A DNA stretch of 38,521 bases from Modicisalibacter radicis (GTDB lineage Bacteria; Pseudomonadota; Gammaproteobacteria; Pseudomonadales; Halomonadaceae). The first letter of the stretch is position 1, and each line of letters starts with the position of its first letter. The notes beneath the pieces were generated by a model. The model made no database searches and had not been told where the DNA came from. It saw nothing but the letters and a program-made list of their open reading frames with translations. The translations under genes and the position numbers were made by a program. This document shows positions 24,778 to 32,530 of the stretch, in pieces. The DNA is taken from positions 1 to 38,521 of the forward strand of contig NZ_CAAHFN010000067.1 in assembly GCF_900961225.1 (NCBI RefSeq), given 5' to 3'.

Positions 24778-24795
24778 GAGGTGATCTGACACCTC
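24778..24795. repeat. 6-bp inverted repeat before the replication gene
   Basis: GAGGTG and CACCTC flank ATCTGA, 38 nt upstream of the likely start of the Gp2-like gene. It could be an operator or a leader hairpin. Confidence 0.35.
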
Positions 24796-24832
24796 AATGA
24801 TCCCCTTAAAACTCCCTAGCAGAGAAAAACTC

Positions 24833-25762
24833 ATGTCCATGAACCCTAACTCGATTTTTTATCTTCAACCCAAGCGGCACCCCTTGCGCAAACATCTAAC
24901 TTGCCACTGGGGCGACACTTACCGGGGCTACCATGTGAAGCAGGATCGTGAAAAGGGCCCTTTGGTGCTGAATTATTTAAACGAGGCGTTTGATCTTATC
25001 AAATACCTACAGTCAAAACACTATCACACTTTTGGATTCCGGCTAGACCTGCATATCCCTGAGGACATGACTGACCCACTAAAGTACGACCACAACGGCT
25101 TGATAAGAAAATTCCAAAATCAACTACAAGCGGAATTAAATCGCTCAAGTGGTAGGCGCTCAGCAAAACTACATGTGATATGGGCGAGAGAAAAGCTGGA
25201 CCGAGTATGGATGAAGCGCAAGCGTAGACGAGGGGATAAAGTCCTTGATCCTGATACGGCCAAGCCCCATTACCATCTCATTATTCTAGTCAACGGCGAT
25301 GCCTTTAGAAACTTGGGGAGTTACAAACCCACACCTAAAAGCGATGATCAATACCTGAGCGAAACAATGGCGCATCGAGTGATTCGTTCTTGGGCTTTCG
25401 CCTTGGGCAATCGTGCTCATTCCAAAATGCCGGGATTGGTCGACTTCTGTAAACAAATCCGATTTAAGGAAATCCCAGCCAAGGATGGCAAGCCGGCAAA
25501 GAATATTGTCGTCAAGAAAGTTATGCCCTTTCATATCTACCGTAAAGATGGTCCAGAAGCCCTGGTCGAGATCATGTTCGCAGCTAGTTACCTTTGCAAA
25601 GCTTACTCGAAGGATCTAAGTCCGGGTGTTCGGTGTTTTCAAACCACCCAGTTTACCCCCGATGTCGCGCATGCGGTTTGGATGGTTGAAGAGGAAAAAA
25701 ACTACTACGGCAAGCCCTACGCCTTGCGCCATGGGCTTGGTCGGGTAGAAGGCGCCGATTGA
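24833..25762 (+). CDS. Inovirus Gp2/YagK-YfjJ-type replication protein
   Basis: 309 aa taking the ATG at 24833; ATGs at 24797 and 24839 are also possible and no strong ribosome site decides. Residues 45-80 (Y-L-N-E-A-F-D-L-I-K-Y-L-Q-S-K-H-Y-H-T-F-G-F-R-L-D-L-H, in two blocks) and P-H-Y-H-L-I-I-L-V-N-G-D-A-F are characteristic of the YagK/YfjJ C-terminal domain related to inovirus Gp2, a putative rolling-circle initiator-like protein. The HxH pattern fits a metal-binding HUH-like site. In prophage satellites it lies near the integrase and YfjI, as here. It probably initiates island replication after excision. Confidence 0.8.
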   Translation: MSMNPNSIFYLQPKRHPLRKHLTCHWGDTYRGYHVKQDREKGPLVLNYLNEAFDLIKYLQSKHYHTFGFRLDLHIPEDMTDPLKYDHNGLIRKFQNQLQAELNRSSGRRSAKLHVIWAREKLDRVWMKRKRRRGDKVLDPDTAKPHYHLIILVNGDAFRNLGSYKPTPKSDDQYLSETMAHRVIRSWAFALGNRAHSKMPGLVDFCKQIRFKEIPAKDGKPAKNIVVKKVMPFHIYRKDGPEALVEIMFAASYLCKAYSKDLSPGVRCFQTTQFTPDVAHAVWMVEEEKNYYGKPYALRHGLGRVEGAD

Positions 25763-25936
25763 GCTAGCGTGCGTGAGGTTTCGCTATGCATACCGCTCAG
25801 TCTTCTTCTGAGTCAACAGAGCCCTGATGGTCCTTGGCACAGGACTGCCTATCCAAAATTTTTCTATATACGCTTGATGCTAACAGCGAATTCCTCGAAT
25901 ATTCGCTTTTTTCGCAACACACAAGAATCTCAAGCC

Positions 25937-27415
25937 ATGCAAAATCATGATACAGCTGCACCATTTGAATTTCCGCCGCTTGATGCCGAGTGGCCTCGGC
26001 TCAGCGGGTCATCCAGGCTACAAGGTGCCGTTGACGAAGTAGCCCATGAGCTTCAGGTGAGGCCAGAAATGGTCCTGACGACAGCGCTTGGGGCGCTTTC
26101 TGTCGCCTGCCAAGCTGGTTATATGGTCAAGATGCCGGGCAGGGATGTGATCCACCCTGTATCGCTGATGCTGCTAACGGTGGCTGAGTCCGGCGTCCGC
26201 AAGACCGCCTTGGAATCGAAATTCTTCAAAAGCATTCGCGATTTCCAAAAAAAACAAGAAAACGAAAACATAACGCGATTGCGCAAGTATGAGTTCGATC
26301 ATGAATTGTGGAGCACCAAACGCCAAACACTTCTCTCTTTGTTACGTAAGGCCGTGAGAAAAGGGGAAGACTGTGAAAAAATTGAAATGCAGCTCAGAAA
26401 CATGGAAGACGAGAAGCCCGATCTTCCCAAAACTTTTAACTTGCTACATGAAGACACATCGATTCAGGCACTTCTCAAATCGATGCACGATCATCACCCC
26501 GTCGCTTGCTTAGTTTCCAGCGAGGCGGACGAGATACTTAATGGCCTTGCCATGCAAAAAACCAGTGCGATAAATTCACTTTGGAGCGGCAGTGATGTTA
26601 CGGTTGGACGCAGCAGCAGGCCAAGTTTCACTATTACAGGTGGGCGCCTGACCGCCGCTCTGATGACACAAAAAAGCTCTGTTCAGAATTACTTGGAAAA
26701 ACGAGGAAAACGAGCTCGTGGATCAGGGCTATTAGCTAGATTCTTAACGGTCTACCCTCAATCTTTTATAGGCTATCGGGACTCTGGCGCGGGAAAATCC
26801 GAAAAAAGCCCATACTGTGATTCTTTTAACCAACGGATTCGTGAGCTGATATCTAGAACGCTTGATGATAACGAAAAAAAGCTTTCCAAACCAAAAGTTC
26901 TTGAGTTTTTACCAGAGGCAATTAAAGAGTGGAATGCGACCGAAAAATTCATCGAGGATCAATGCCGCACTAATGGAATTTATGAGCAAGCCACGGACCA
27001 TGCCGGTAAATTAATGGATAACATGAACCGTGTCGCCGCTCTTATCCATCTCTGTGAAAATGACAGAGGCAGTATTACAAAAGAAAACTTTATCATCGCC
27101 CGAGATATATGCTTGCATTATTCCATGCATTTTCTTGAGCACCTAGTACCTGAGACACAGGCACAGCAGGATGCTAAAAAATTATACAATAAAATGTATG
27201 CTTACCAAGATCAACATAATAACAACTTTAAAACCAGCTGGATGCTCCGCTACAGCCACCTCACTCGCGACCGCCTGGACGAGGCATTGGCGATACTTGA
27301 GGAAAACCAATATGTAGAAAGCTTTCAAAAAAACCATTATCGTTTTCACCCCGACAAAGTCGGAGAAAAACCAAGACTCAACCCTGGATCTTACAGAAGC
27401 ATGCTACATCAATGA
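25937..27415 (+). CDS. YfjI/DUF3987 family protein
   Basis: 492 aa from ATG 25937, where family-like sequence begins (A-P-F-E-F-P-P-L-D-A-E-W-P). A GTG start at 25769 would add 56 residues of unlike composition. Residues around 85-150 contain A-E-S-G-V-R-K-T-A, a P-loop-like element, and later V-S-S-E-A-D-E-I-L and R-G-S-G-L-L-A-R-F, all typical of DUF3987 proteins of prophage-like islands, thought to be helicase- or primase-like. The gene is AT-rich, with runs of A. It follows the Gp2-like gene by 174 nt in the same direction, forming a replication pair. Confidence 0.82.
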   Translation: MQNHDTAAPFEFPPLDAEWPRLSGSSRLQGAVDEVAHELQVRPEMVLTTALGALSVACQAGYMVKMPGRDVIHPVSLMLLTVAESGVRKTALESKFFKSIRDFQKKQENENITRLRKYEFDHELWSTKRQTLLSLLRKAVRKGEDCEKIEMQLRNMEDEKPDLPKTFNLLHEDTSIQALLKSMHDHHPVACLVSSEADEILNGLAMQKTSAINSLWSGSDVTVGRSSRPSFTITGGRLTAALMTQKSSVQNYLEKRGKRARGSGLLARFLTVYPQSFIGYRDSGAGKSEKSPYCDSFNQRIRELISRTLDDNEKKLSKPKVLEFLPEAIKEWNATEKFIEDQCRTNGIYEQATDHAGKLMDNMNRVAALIHLCENDRGSITKENFIIARDICLHYSMHFLEHLVPETQAQQDAKKLYNKMYAYQDQHNNNFKTSWMLRYSHLTRDRLDEALAILEENQYVESFQKNHYRFHPDKVGEKPRLNPGSYRSMLHQ

Positions 27416-27676
27416 CTAAAAACCACACTTGGTCATGTTTTCGAGACAATAATCAACACGATTGGCTGCTGGTTCAACATTTATTCTAATATAGTAGCCA
27501 ACACCCTCACCACCCGCATGGTGTTCATCGAGGCCTCCTAGGAAGGTTGATTGATTCGTATCTTCATACTCCCGGATAGGCCCCGTAAGAACCACCTCCC
27601 GACAGATCACATCTAGACATACACCATCGGGCCCTATACATTTGCGTATAACAAAATTTTGAAAGCTAACGTGCAT
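27416..27676 (-). CDS. Doubtful small ORF opposite the repressor leader
   Basis: 86 aa, occupying the whole 270-nt gap between the DUF3987 gene and the repressor and reading toward the former. Five cysteines (R-K-C, G-V-C, V-I-C, D-Y-C, T-K-C) and a G-G-E-G segment are seen, but no family. The ribosome site (AGG at 7 nt) is weak. It would be divergent from the repressor gene and could be a real immunity-region gene or chance. Confidence 0.35.
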   Translation of the reverse strand: MHVSFQNFVIRKCIGPDGVCLDVICREVVLTGPIREYEDTNQSTFLGGLDEHHAGGEGVGYYIRINVEPAANRVDYCLENMTKCGF

Positions 27677-27688
27677 AGGCTGACCTAT

Positions 27689-28450
27689 ATGAATGACGAC
27701 ACTTCCATCGGCTCACGGCTACGAAGGCTCATGGAAGAGCAAGAACTCGGGGAAAACGGTCTCGCCAGGCGTGCTGACATCCCCCAACCCACCATCCACC
27801 GAATTTTGAAAGGCTCCAGCAAATCGCCAAGAATCTCAAATCTTGAGAAAATTGCACAAGCGCTGGGCACCACTGTCAGCTATCTCGCGCATGGCGATCC
27901 GCTACGGCAGCACACTGATCTGAACGAGACTTCTGTCCCCAAAGCAGTGGGCATCAAGCCTAGCCTCGCCTCAGCGCTCAGTCGAGCAGGTGCAGCGGCC
28001 ATGGCGTCGCCCGCGTATAGCGTGGCATCAGCAAAGCTAACTCCACCCATATACCGCTATCCGCTATTCAGCTGGGCACAGGCTGCAGCTATTCGCCAGC
28101 CTCACAGGGCTGAGGACTCAGCAGATCTGGGAGTGGAGCCCAGTAGCTTTCAGACTGAAGGCACTGGTTTCTGGCTTGAAATCAGAGGCGATGCCATGGC
28201 TGCCCCGATAGGAGTGGCACCCAGCCTACCAGAGGGGACCATGGTACTTTTCGACTCAGACGCTCCTGCCATCCTTGGAAAGCTAGTCCTTGCCACGCTT
28301 CCAGACAGCCAAGAGGCCACGTTCCGTAAACTCATCAAGGAAAGCGGTCAGCGCTACCTGAAGCCCCTAAACCCGTCTTATCCATTGATTTTGCTGGATA
28401 ATTCTTCAGAAATCCTTGCGGTTGCCCTCGAAGCCAGAATCCGACTTTAA
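27689..28450 (+). CDS. CI/LexA-like repressor with helix-turn-helix and S24 fold, catalytic Ser replaced by Ala
   Basis: 253 aa from ATG 27689; a TTG ten codons earlier is possible. Residues 6-68 form an XRE-type helix-turn-helix (L-A-R-R-A-D-I-P-Q-P-T-I-H-R-I-L-K). Residues 120-250 form the LexA/CI S24 domain: Y-P-L-F-S-W-A-Q-A, then G-D-A-M (167-170), P-E-G-T-M-V-L-F-D and F-R-K214-L. In active family members the motif is G-D-S-M, with Ser as nucleophile and the later Lys as base; here the Ser is Ala169, so RecA-stimulated self-cleavage should fail. A candidate Ala-Gly cleavage point (100-101) remains. It probably represses the downstream xis-int promoter. Confidence 0.88.
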   Translation: MNDDTSIGSRLRRLMEEQELGENGLARRADIPQPTIHRILKGSSKSPRISNLEKIAQALGTTVSYLAHGDPLRQHTDLNETSVPKAVGIKPSLASALSRAGAAAMASPAYSVASAKLTPPIYRYPLFSWAQAAAIRQPHRAEDSADLGVEPSSFQTEGTGFWLEIRGDAMAAPIGVAPSLPEGTMVLFDSDAPAILGKLVLATLPDSQEATFRKLIKESGQRYLKPLNPSYPLILLDNSSEILAVALEARIRL

Positions 28451-28501
28451 GCCCACCTATACCTCCAATCCGCTCATTCGAAGTATTTTGACGACCACGC
28501 C

Positions 28502-28517
28502 AATACATAAACGCATT
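28502..28517. promoter_or_regulatory. Operator-like dyad 1
   Basis: AATAC-ATAAAC-GCATT, with one mismatched pair between arms. It touches the -35 element of the xis promoter. A similar dyad lies 24 bp downstream, and a single AATAC half-site in reverse (GTATT) lies upstream at 28483-28487. Confidence 0.5.
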
Positions 28518-28543
28518 GACAGTCCAATACGCTTAAGTATTAT
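28516..28543 (+). promoter_or_regulatory. Strong sigma70-like promoter for xis-int
   Basis: TTGACA (28516-28521), a 16-bp spacer, then TATTAT (28538-28543). It lies 54 nt upstream of the excisionase-like gene. Both elements are overlapped by the dyads at 28502-28517 and 28526-28541, so a bound repressor would block polymerase. Confidence 0.7.
28526..28541. promoter_or_regulatory. Operator-like dyad 2
   Basis: AATAC-GCTTAA-GTATT is a perfect 5+5 inverted repeat with a 6-bp spacer, extending into the -10 element. It has the same arm sequence and spacing as dyad 1, consistent with cooperative binding by the upstream repressor. Confidence 0.6.
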
Positions 28544-28597
28544 CCACCCTAAACCAACTATTTCCTTTTGGGATAGAGCTTAGGGGGAGAGGCAAGT

Positions 28598-28906
28598 ATG
28601 GGGGAGCGTCTACTCCGTCCGGAACAAGTCGCAGGCCAGCTGGGTATGAGCCTGAGCTGGGTATATGGGCACAAACACGAAATCGGCTTCATTCAGTTTG
28701 GGAGCGCGGTACGTTTTGATCAGGCAGAGGTTGAGGAGTACGCTCAGAAGTGCAGGCGCGGTCCTCAGCGGAAGGAGGATCGGAAATGGGATACACAGTC
28801 TCGCACCGGAAAGATCGCGGCACGTGGATCGTCCGCTGCACGGTCAACGGCCAGCGTACTCAGCGAACTTTTCGCACAGAAGGAGAGGCAAGGCAGTATG
28901 CGCTGA
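28598..28906 (+). CDS. AlpA/MerR-like helix-turn-helix excisionase
   Basis: 102 aa. Residues 5-55 (L-R-P-E-Q-V-A-G-Q-L-G-M-S-L-S-W-V-Y then F-I-Q-F-G-S-A-V-R-F-D-Q-A-E-V) are the winged helix-turn-helix of AlpA/Xis DNA-binding proteins. GGGGGAGAGG precedes the ATG. The last 40 residues are basic and Ser/Ala-rich and are encoded in the region where the integrase gene already runs in another frame (121-nt overlap). They may be tolerated read-through rather than selected sequence. The protein likely controls excision direction and perhaps the integrase. Confidence 0.78.
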   Translation: MGERLLRPEQVAGQLGMSLSWVYGHKHEIGFIQFGSAVRFDQAEVEEYAQKCRRGPQRKEDRKWDTQSRTGKIAARGSSAARSTASVLSELFAQKERQGSMR

Positions 28907-29784
28907 AAGCAGGTGCTCAGCACCAAGAGGATGAGTTCAACGGTGTCATGGGCCGCAAGCCCAAGTACACCTTCTCCGAGGGGCTGCAACGCATGGTCAG
29001 CGAATACGATGTCCGCTCCCAGAAGCAACACATCCTGCTTGTGGCGCGATGGATGGATGAACATGCTTCTGGCGTGATCATCGGGCAGGAGTTGCTGGAC
29101 GCGGCGCGCAGGATGCAAAAGGCTCTCAAGGTGAAGGGACTGGCGCAGTCGACCATCAACAATCGTATCCAGGTCGTCAAGCGAGTCCTCTCGCTTTCGT
29201 ACCGCGAGTGGGACTGGATCGATCTGCCGCTGGACGGCAAGCTGCGCAAGCCATCACCCAAGAACGAGCGCCATATCTACCTGACCGAGATGGAGCTCGC
29301 CGAACTACTTGAAGCAGTGCCGGAGCGCTACAGGATCGAGCGAAAAGTGATCTTGCTGGCAATGCTGACGGGCATGAGGCGTGGGGAACTGATGGCACTG
29401 GAATCAGGGAACGTCTACAACGGCCGTATCGTACTCAGGCCCAATCAGACGAAGAGCGGGAAGCCGAGGATAATACCTCTGACGGAGGAAGCCCTACCAC
29501 TGGTGGAAAGCTTGCCGTTCGATACGACGGGTGACCGGGTGCGTGGCGCGTTCGAGAAAGCCAGGGAGAAGATTGGTCGCCCTGACATCCGCTTTCACGA
29601 TTTGCGTCACTGCTATGCCTCATTGCTAGCGAGCAAAGGGGAGGCACTGACGAGCATCAGGGATCTGCTCGGTCATTCGTCACTGACGGTGACCAGCCGC
29701 TATGCCCATGCCGATCCAGCAAGATGGGAAAGCGTGATGGCGAAGTTGCCGCGGATCAGCAACCAAACCGCAACCACACATTGA
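28786..29784 (+). CDS. int: Tyrosine recombinase (site-specific integrase) of the island
   Basis: 332 aa from ATG 28786, which has AAGGAGG 7 nt upstream, inside the excisionase gene; the earlier in-frame ATG at 28750 lacks a site. Catalytic residues are R198 (T-G-M-R-R-G-E-L), K223, H271-D-L-R274-H, H297 (L-L-G-H-S-S-L) and the nucleophile Y306 (S-R-Y-A-H-A-D). The N-terminal residues 1-50 form an arm-binding-like domain. It ends 39 nt from the tRNA CCA end, the standard place for an integrase using a tRNA attachment site. Confidence 0.95.
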   Translation: MGYTVSHRKDRGTWIVRCTVNGQRTQRTFRTEGEARQYALKAGAQHQEDEFNGVMGRKPKYTFSEGLQRMVSEYDVRSQKQHILLVARWMDEHASGVIIGQELLDAARRMQKALKVKGLAQSTINNRIQVVKRVLSLSYREWDWIDLPLDGKLRKPSPKNERHIYLTEMELAELLEAVPERYRIERKVILLAMLTGMRRGELMALESGNVYNGRIVLRPNQTKSGKPRIIPLTEEALPLVESLPFDTTGDRVRGAFEKAREKIGRPDIRFHDLRHCYASLLASKGEALTSIRDLLGHSSLTVTSRYAHADPARWESVMAKLPRISNQTATTH

Positions 29785-29823
29785 TAGAAAGCAGCCCTTG
29801 GCTACGTAACCGCCTGATTTTAT

Positions 29824-29900
<77 letters not shown>

Positions 29901-29905
29901 GTGTT

Positions 29906-29937
29906 GCGCGGCGGTATGATAGCGAATGCCGCCGCGC
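29906..29937. repeat. 9-bp GC inverted repeat next to the tRNA 5' end
   Basis: GCGCGGCGG (29906-29914) and CCGCCGCGC (29929-29937) pair perfectly with a 14-nt loop. It lies directly upstream of the tRNA and downstream of the leftward ABC exporter gene, so it may act as a terminator or processing barrier. No T-tract follows. Confidence 0.4.
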
Positions 29938-30022
29938 GCGACCAGTGCCGCAAAGACCGCATTCCTTTCAGCGTTCCCCACCTGCCCGGCCATGGTGGCG
30001 GTGGTTGCCGGCGCGACGCGGC

Positions 30023-31693
30023 TCACACCGGCTCCTGGCGGCCTATTTGCGCCACGGCGTCGCGGCTGGCCGCCTTGCGCGCTTCGCCCGTCAGTTCGTG
30101 GAGACTGCCCTGGCGCATCTCGAGCAAGCGGTCGGCCTGGTCGAAGTAGTGATCGTCGTGGCTGATCACCACCAGCGTCTTGCCCAGGGCACGCAGGCGC
30201 GGCAGCAGCTGGCGGTAGAAGACGCGCCGGAACTGCGGGTCCTGGTCGGCCGCCCACTCGTCGAGCAGCAGCAGGTCGCGCTGCTCGGCGAGCGCCAGCA
30301 ACATCGCCAGGCGCTTACGCTGCCCCTGGGAAAGGTTCACGCTGGCCACCCGGTCGCCGTCGAAGTCCAGCTTGTCCTGCATGCCCAGCGCAGCGAGCCA
30401 GTCGTCGACCAGCGCGGGGTCGGGGGCCTCGCAGGCCGGCCCCATCAGGCGGTCGAAGAGGTGAAAGTCGGTATAGATCGCCGAGAAGCGCTGGCGATAG
30501 GTGCTCCACGCCTCGCCCTCCAGCGGCGTGCCATCCACGCGGATCCGCCCGCTCCGGGGTCGGTAGAGGCCGGTCAGCAGCCTCGCCAGGGTCGACTTGC
30601 CGCTGCCGTTGCCGCCGATCAGGAACACTGTCTCGCCACGCCGCAGCGTCAGGTCGAGGGGGCCGATGGCGAATCCCTGGCGCGCCTGTTCATCGGGGTA
30701 GCGGTAGGTCACCCCCTCCAACGCCAGCACCTGCCAGTCGCTGCTTGCCGCGCTACGTCCGAAGTCGTGGCGATGTTCGGCCAGCGCCAGTTCGTTCAAC
30801 TTGTCGAACGCCACGCGGGCGTTGATCAGCGGTGGAAAGGCGCCCACCGCCTGGATCAATGGCGCCCGCAGGAACAACAGCGTCAGCGAGAACGTGGTGG
30901 CGACCTGGGGCGACGCCCAGCCCAGGCCATTGGCCAGGAAGAACACCACGCCGATGGCGCCCAGCATCATGATGTTGAACCAGTTGACCGCGCTGAGATG
31001 GAAGGTGTCGCCGCGGATGATATGGTGCCGATACGCCAATGCATCGGGCGTGTAGACGTCGCGATACAGCCACTCGGCCCGGTCGCGATTGAGCGCCAGT
31101 TCCTTGCGCCCCTCGATGACCGACTGGTAGTCCGCATAGAGGCTATCCTCGATGTCGCGCAGCCTGGCCATGTGCCGGTAGACCCGGGCCACCAGGCGCA
31201 CCCCCACCAGGATGGTGACGACCACCCACAGCGCCGTCACGCCCAGCATGGCGGGCGAGAGCCAGGCCAGGTAGAACGCCGCCCCCAGGGTCAGCACCCC
31301 GCCCTGCACCAGTTCCGGCAGGCGCACGAAGGCAACGGTGATGTAGCGCACGTCGGTGGCGAGGCTGGCCAGCAAGCGCGCGCTGCCCAGTCGCTCGACC
31401 CGTTCGATGTCGGTATCCAGGATGCGCTTGATCAGCTGGCCGCGCAGCCGGTAGACGAAGTGATGGCCCAGCGTCGTCAGGGCCAGCTGCGAGGCCAGGG
31501 TGATCGCCAGCAGCAGCCCGATCAGGCCCAGGAACAGCGGCAGCACCCGCCAGGGTTCGGCCAGGGCATCGAGCATCCGCTGGTTGATGAAGGCGATCAC
31601 GCCGATCCCCAGGCCCGCGCTGGCCATGCTGAGCGCCACCACGGCCACGAAGGGCCAGCGGTAGTCACGCCATACGATCTTGAACAGCTCCAT
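30023..31693 (-). CDS. PvdE/SyrD-like cyclic-peptide/siderophore ABC exporter
   Basis: 556 aa from ATG 31693 with GGGAG six bases upstream. About six membrane helices fill residues 10-290, followed by an ATPase: [11 protein letters not shown] (Walker A, 358-368), L-S-Q-G-Q-R-K-R-L (signature) and [12 protein letters not shown] (Walker B), then V-I-S-H-D-D. The L-S-Q-G-Q-R-K-R and D-E-W-A-A-D-Q-D wording marks the cyclic-peptide exporter family (PvdE, SyrD, YojI), in which a single chain carries membrane and ATPase domains. It follows fhuF by 26 nt and should export or move a siderophore or its precursor. Substrate inferred from context. Confidence 0.88.
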   Translation of the reverse strand: MELFKIVWRDYRWPFVAVVALSMASAGLGIGVIAFINQRMLDALAEPWRVLPLFLGLIGLLLAITLASQLALTTLGHHFVYRLRGQLIKRILDTDIERVERLGSARLLASLATDVRYITVAFVRLPELVQGGVLTLGAAFYLAWLSPAMLGVTALWVVVTILVGVRLVARVYRHMARLRDIEDSLYADYQSVIEGRKELALNRDRAEWLYRDVYTPDALAYRHHIIRGDTFHLSAVNWFNIMMLGAIGVVFFLANGLGWASPQVATTFSLTLLFLRAPLIQAVGAFPPLINARVAFDKLNELALAEHRHDFGRSAASSDWQVLALEGVTYRYPDEQARQGFAIGPLDLTLRRGETVFLIGGNGSGKSTLARLLTGLYRPRSGRIRVDGTPLEGEAWSTYRQRFSAIYTDFHLFDRLMGPACEAPDPALVDDWLAALGMQDKLDFDGDRVASVNLSQGQRKRLAMLLALAEQRDLLLLDEWAADQDPQFRRVFYRQLLPRLRALGKTLVVISHDDHYFDQADRLLEMRQGSLHELTGEARKAASRDAVAQIGRQEPV

Positions 31694-31719
31694 CACAGGC
31701 TCCCTGGCGGTTCGAAGGG

Positions 31720-32499
31720 TCAGTGCCGGCGTCTGGCCGGGCGATTCTCGGGCTTCAGCGGGCAGCCACCGCATAGCGCCTCGCCGGGCAGCCGATACTT
31801 GACGCAGCACAGCCGCCGCACCCGAGCCGGTGCCTCGCCGCCCAGATCGAGATAACGCACCGGCCGGTAGAGGGGATTGCGTCGGCCATCCGGCAATACG
31901 CGCATCTCCAGGAAGCGCAGCAGCGGTTCGCCGGCGCCGCCGAAGGCGGGGTGCCGCGAGCAGGTCCGTGCCGCATACTCCACGTAATGCCCGAGATTGC
32001 TCCAGAACACCTTGGGCGAGAGACCCGAGAGCGCCGCCAGCGCCTCGATCAGTGGCGCGCAATGGTCGTCGAGCAGATGCCGGAAGCGCGCCTCGGGCGC
32101 CCGGGAGGGCAAGGGGCGCCCTCCGTGGGGCAGCCAGAGCCGCGCCGTCTCGCCCTTTTCGCCCACGCTGAGACGCATCCCGTCGGGCGCCACCGGCAGC
32201 TCGAGTTCCAGCAGCAGGTTGGCGACCAGCGTGGGGATCGACACGGCACTCAGGTGGTACTTGGACCAGAGCGAGGCCGCCGCCTTGCGGTCGGCCCCCG
32301 CGCCGAAGCCTGCCACCAGCCGATCCAGCAGCCCGCCCAGCACCTCCCGGTCGAGCAGTGCGGCAGCCGGGAGCGTCGGCCCCTCGGGCGTGCCGAAGGC
32401 CGGTGCCTTGAGAGCATCGAGGGGTGGCCGGCGATAGAGCGCCAGCAGGGCGTCGGCGGGCGCTTCCAGCGGCGACGCCAAGGCGGTCCTCTCGTTCAT
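31720..32499 (-). CDS. fhuF: FhuF-like siderophore-iron reductase
   Basis: 259 aa from ATG 32499 with GGAGG six bases upstream. The C-terminus has the FhuF 2Fe-2S motif [16 protein letters not shown] (CCx10CxxC). The middle holds an F-R-H-L-L-D-D-H segment and [12 protein letters not shown]. FhuF enzymes release iron from internalised ferric siderophores by reduction in the cytoplasm. It lies between the fhuB permease (31 nt upstream) and the exporter, all on the minus strand and probably one operon. Confidence 0.88.
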   Translation of the reverse strand: MNERTALASPLEAPADALLALYRRPPLDALKAPAFGTPEGPTLPAAALLDREVLGGLLDRLVAGFGAGADRKAAASLWSKYHLSAVSIPTLVANLLLELELPVAPDGMRLSVGEKGETARLWLPHGGRPLPSRAPEARFRHLLDDHCAPLIEALAALSGLSPKVFWSNLGHYVEYAARTCSRHPAFGGAGEPLLRFLEMRVLPDGRRNPLYRPVRYLDLGGEAPARVRRLCCVKYRLPGEALCGGCPLKPENRPARRRH

Positions 32500-32530
32500 G
32501 GGCAACCTCCGCTGGTGATGACCGGGCCCG

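Larger units (their letters stand above)
24086..24832. other. AT-rich intergenic region, divergent promoters and possible replication region
   Basis: 747 nt separating the leftward recombination module from the rightward satellite-like genes. Composition changes sharply to AT-rich around 24150. It contains one possible 44-aa ORF (24325-24459), a TTGACA at 24746-24751 without a good -10, and an inverted repeat GAGGTG/CACCTC at 24778-24795 just before the Gp2-like gene. I saw no iterons, tRNA or other recognised RNA. Confidence 0.5.

Noticed and set aside
24460..24832. Possible noncoding RNA, retron or iteron origin in the AT-rich gap
   Set aside because: No reverse transcriptase nearby, no repeated iterons and no strong conserved stem was found beyond one short dyad.
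24086..29784. Complete prophage
   Set aside because: Only integrase, excisionase, repressor and replication-type genes are seen; no capsid, portal, terminase, tail or lysis genes.
29906..29937. GC hairpin as an intrinsic terminator
   Set aside because: No T-tract follows on either strand, so it is listed only as an inverted repeat.
29945..31855. Long plus-strand ORF of 636 codons opposite the ABC exporter and fhuF
   Set aside because: Translation is His/Gln/Arg-rich low complexity without domains, and the minus strand encodes recognisable proteins over the whole span. It is an antisense shadow in GC-rich DNA.
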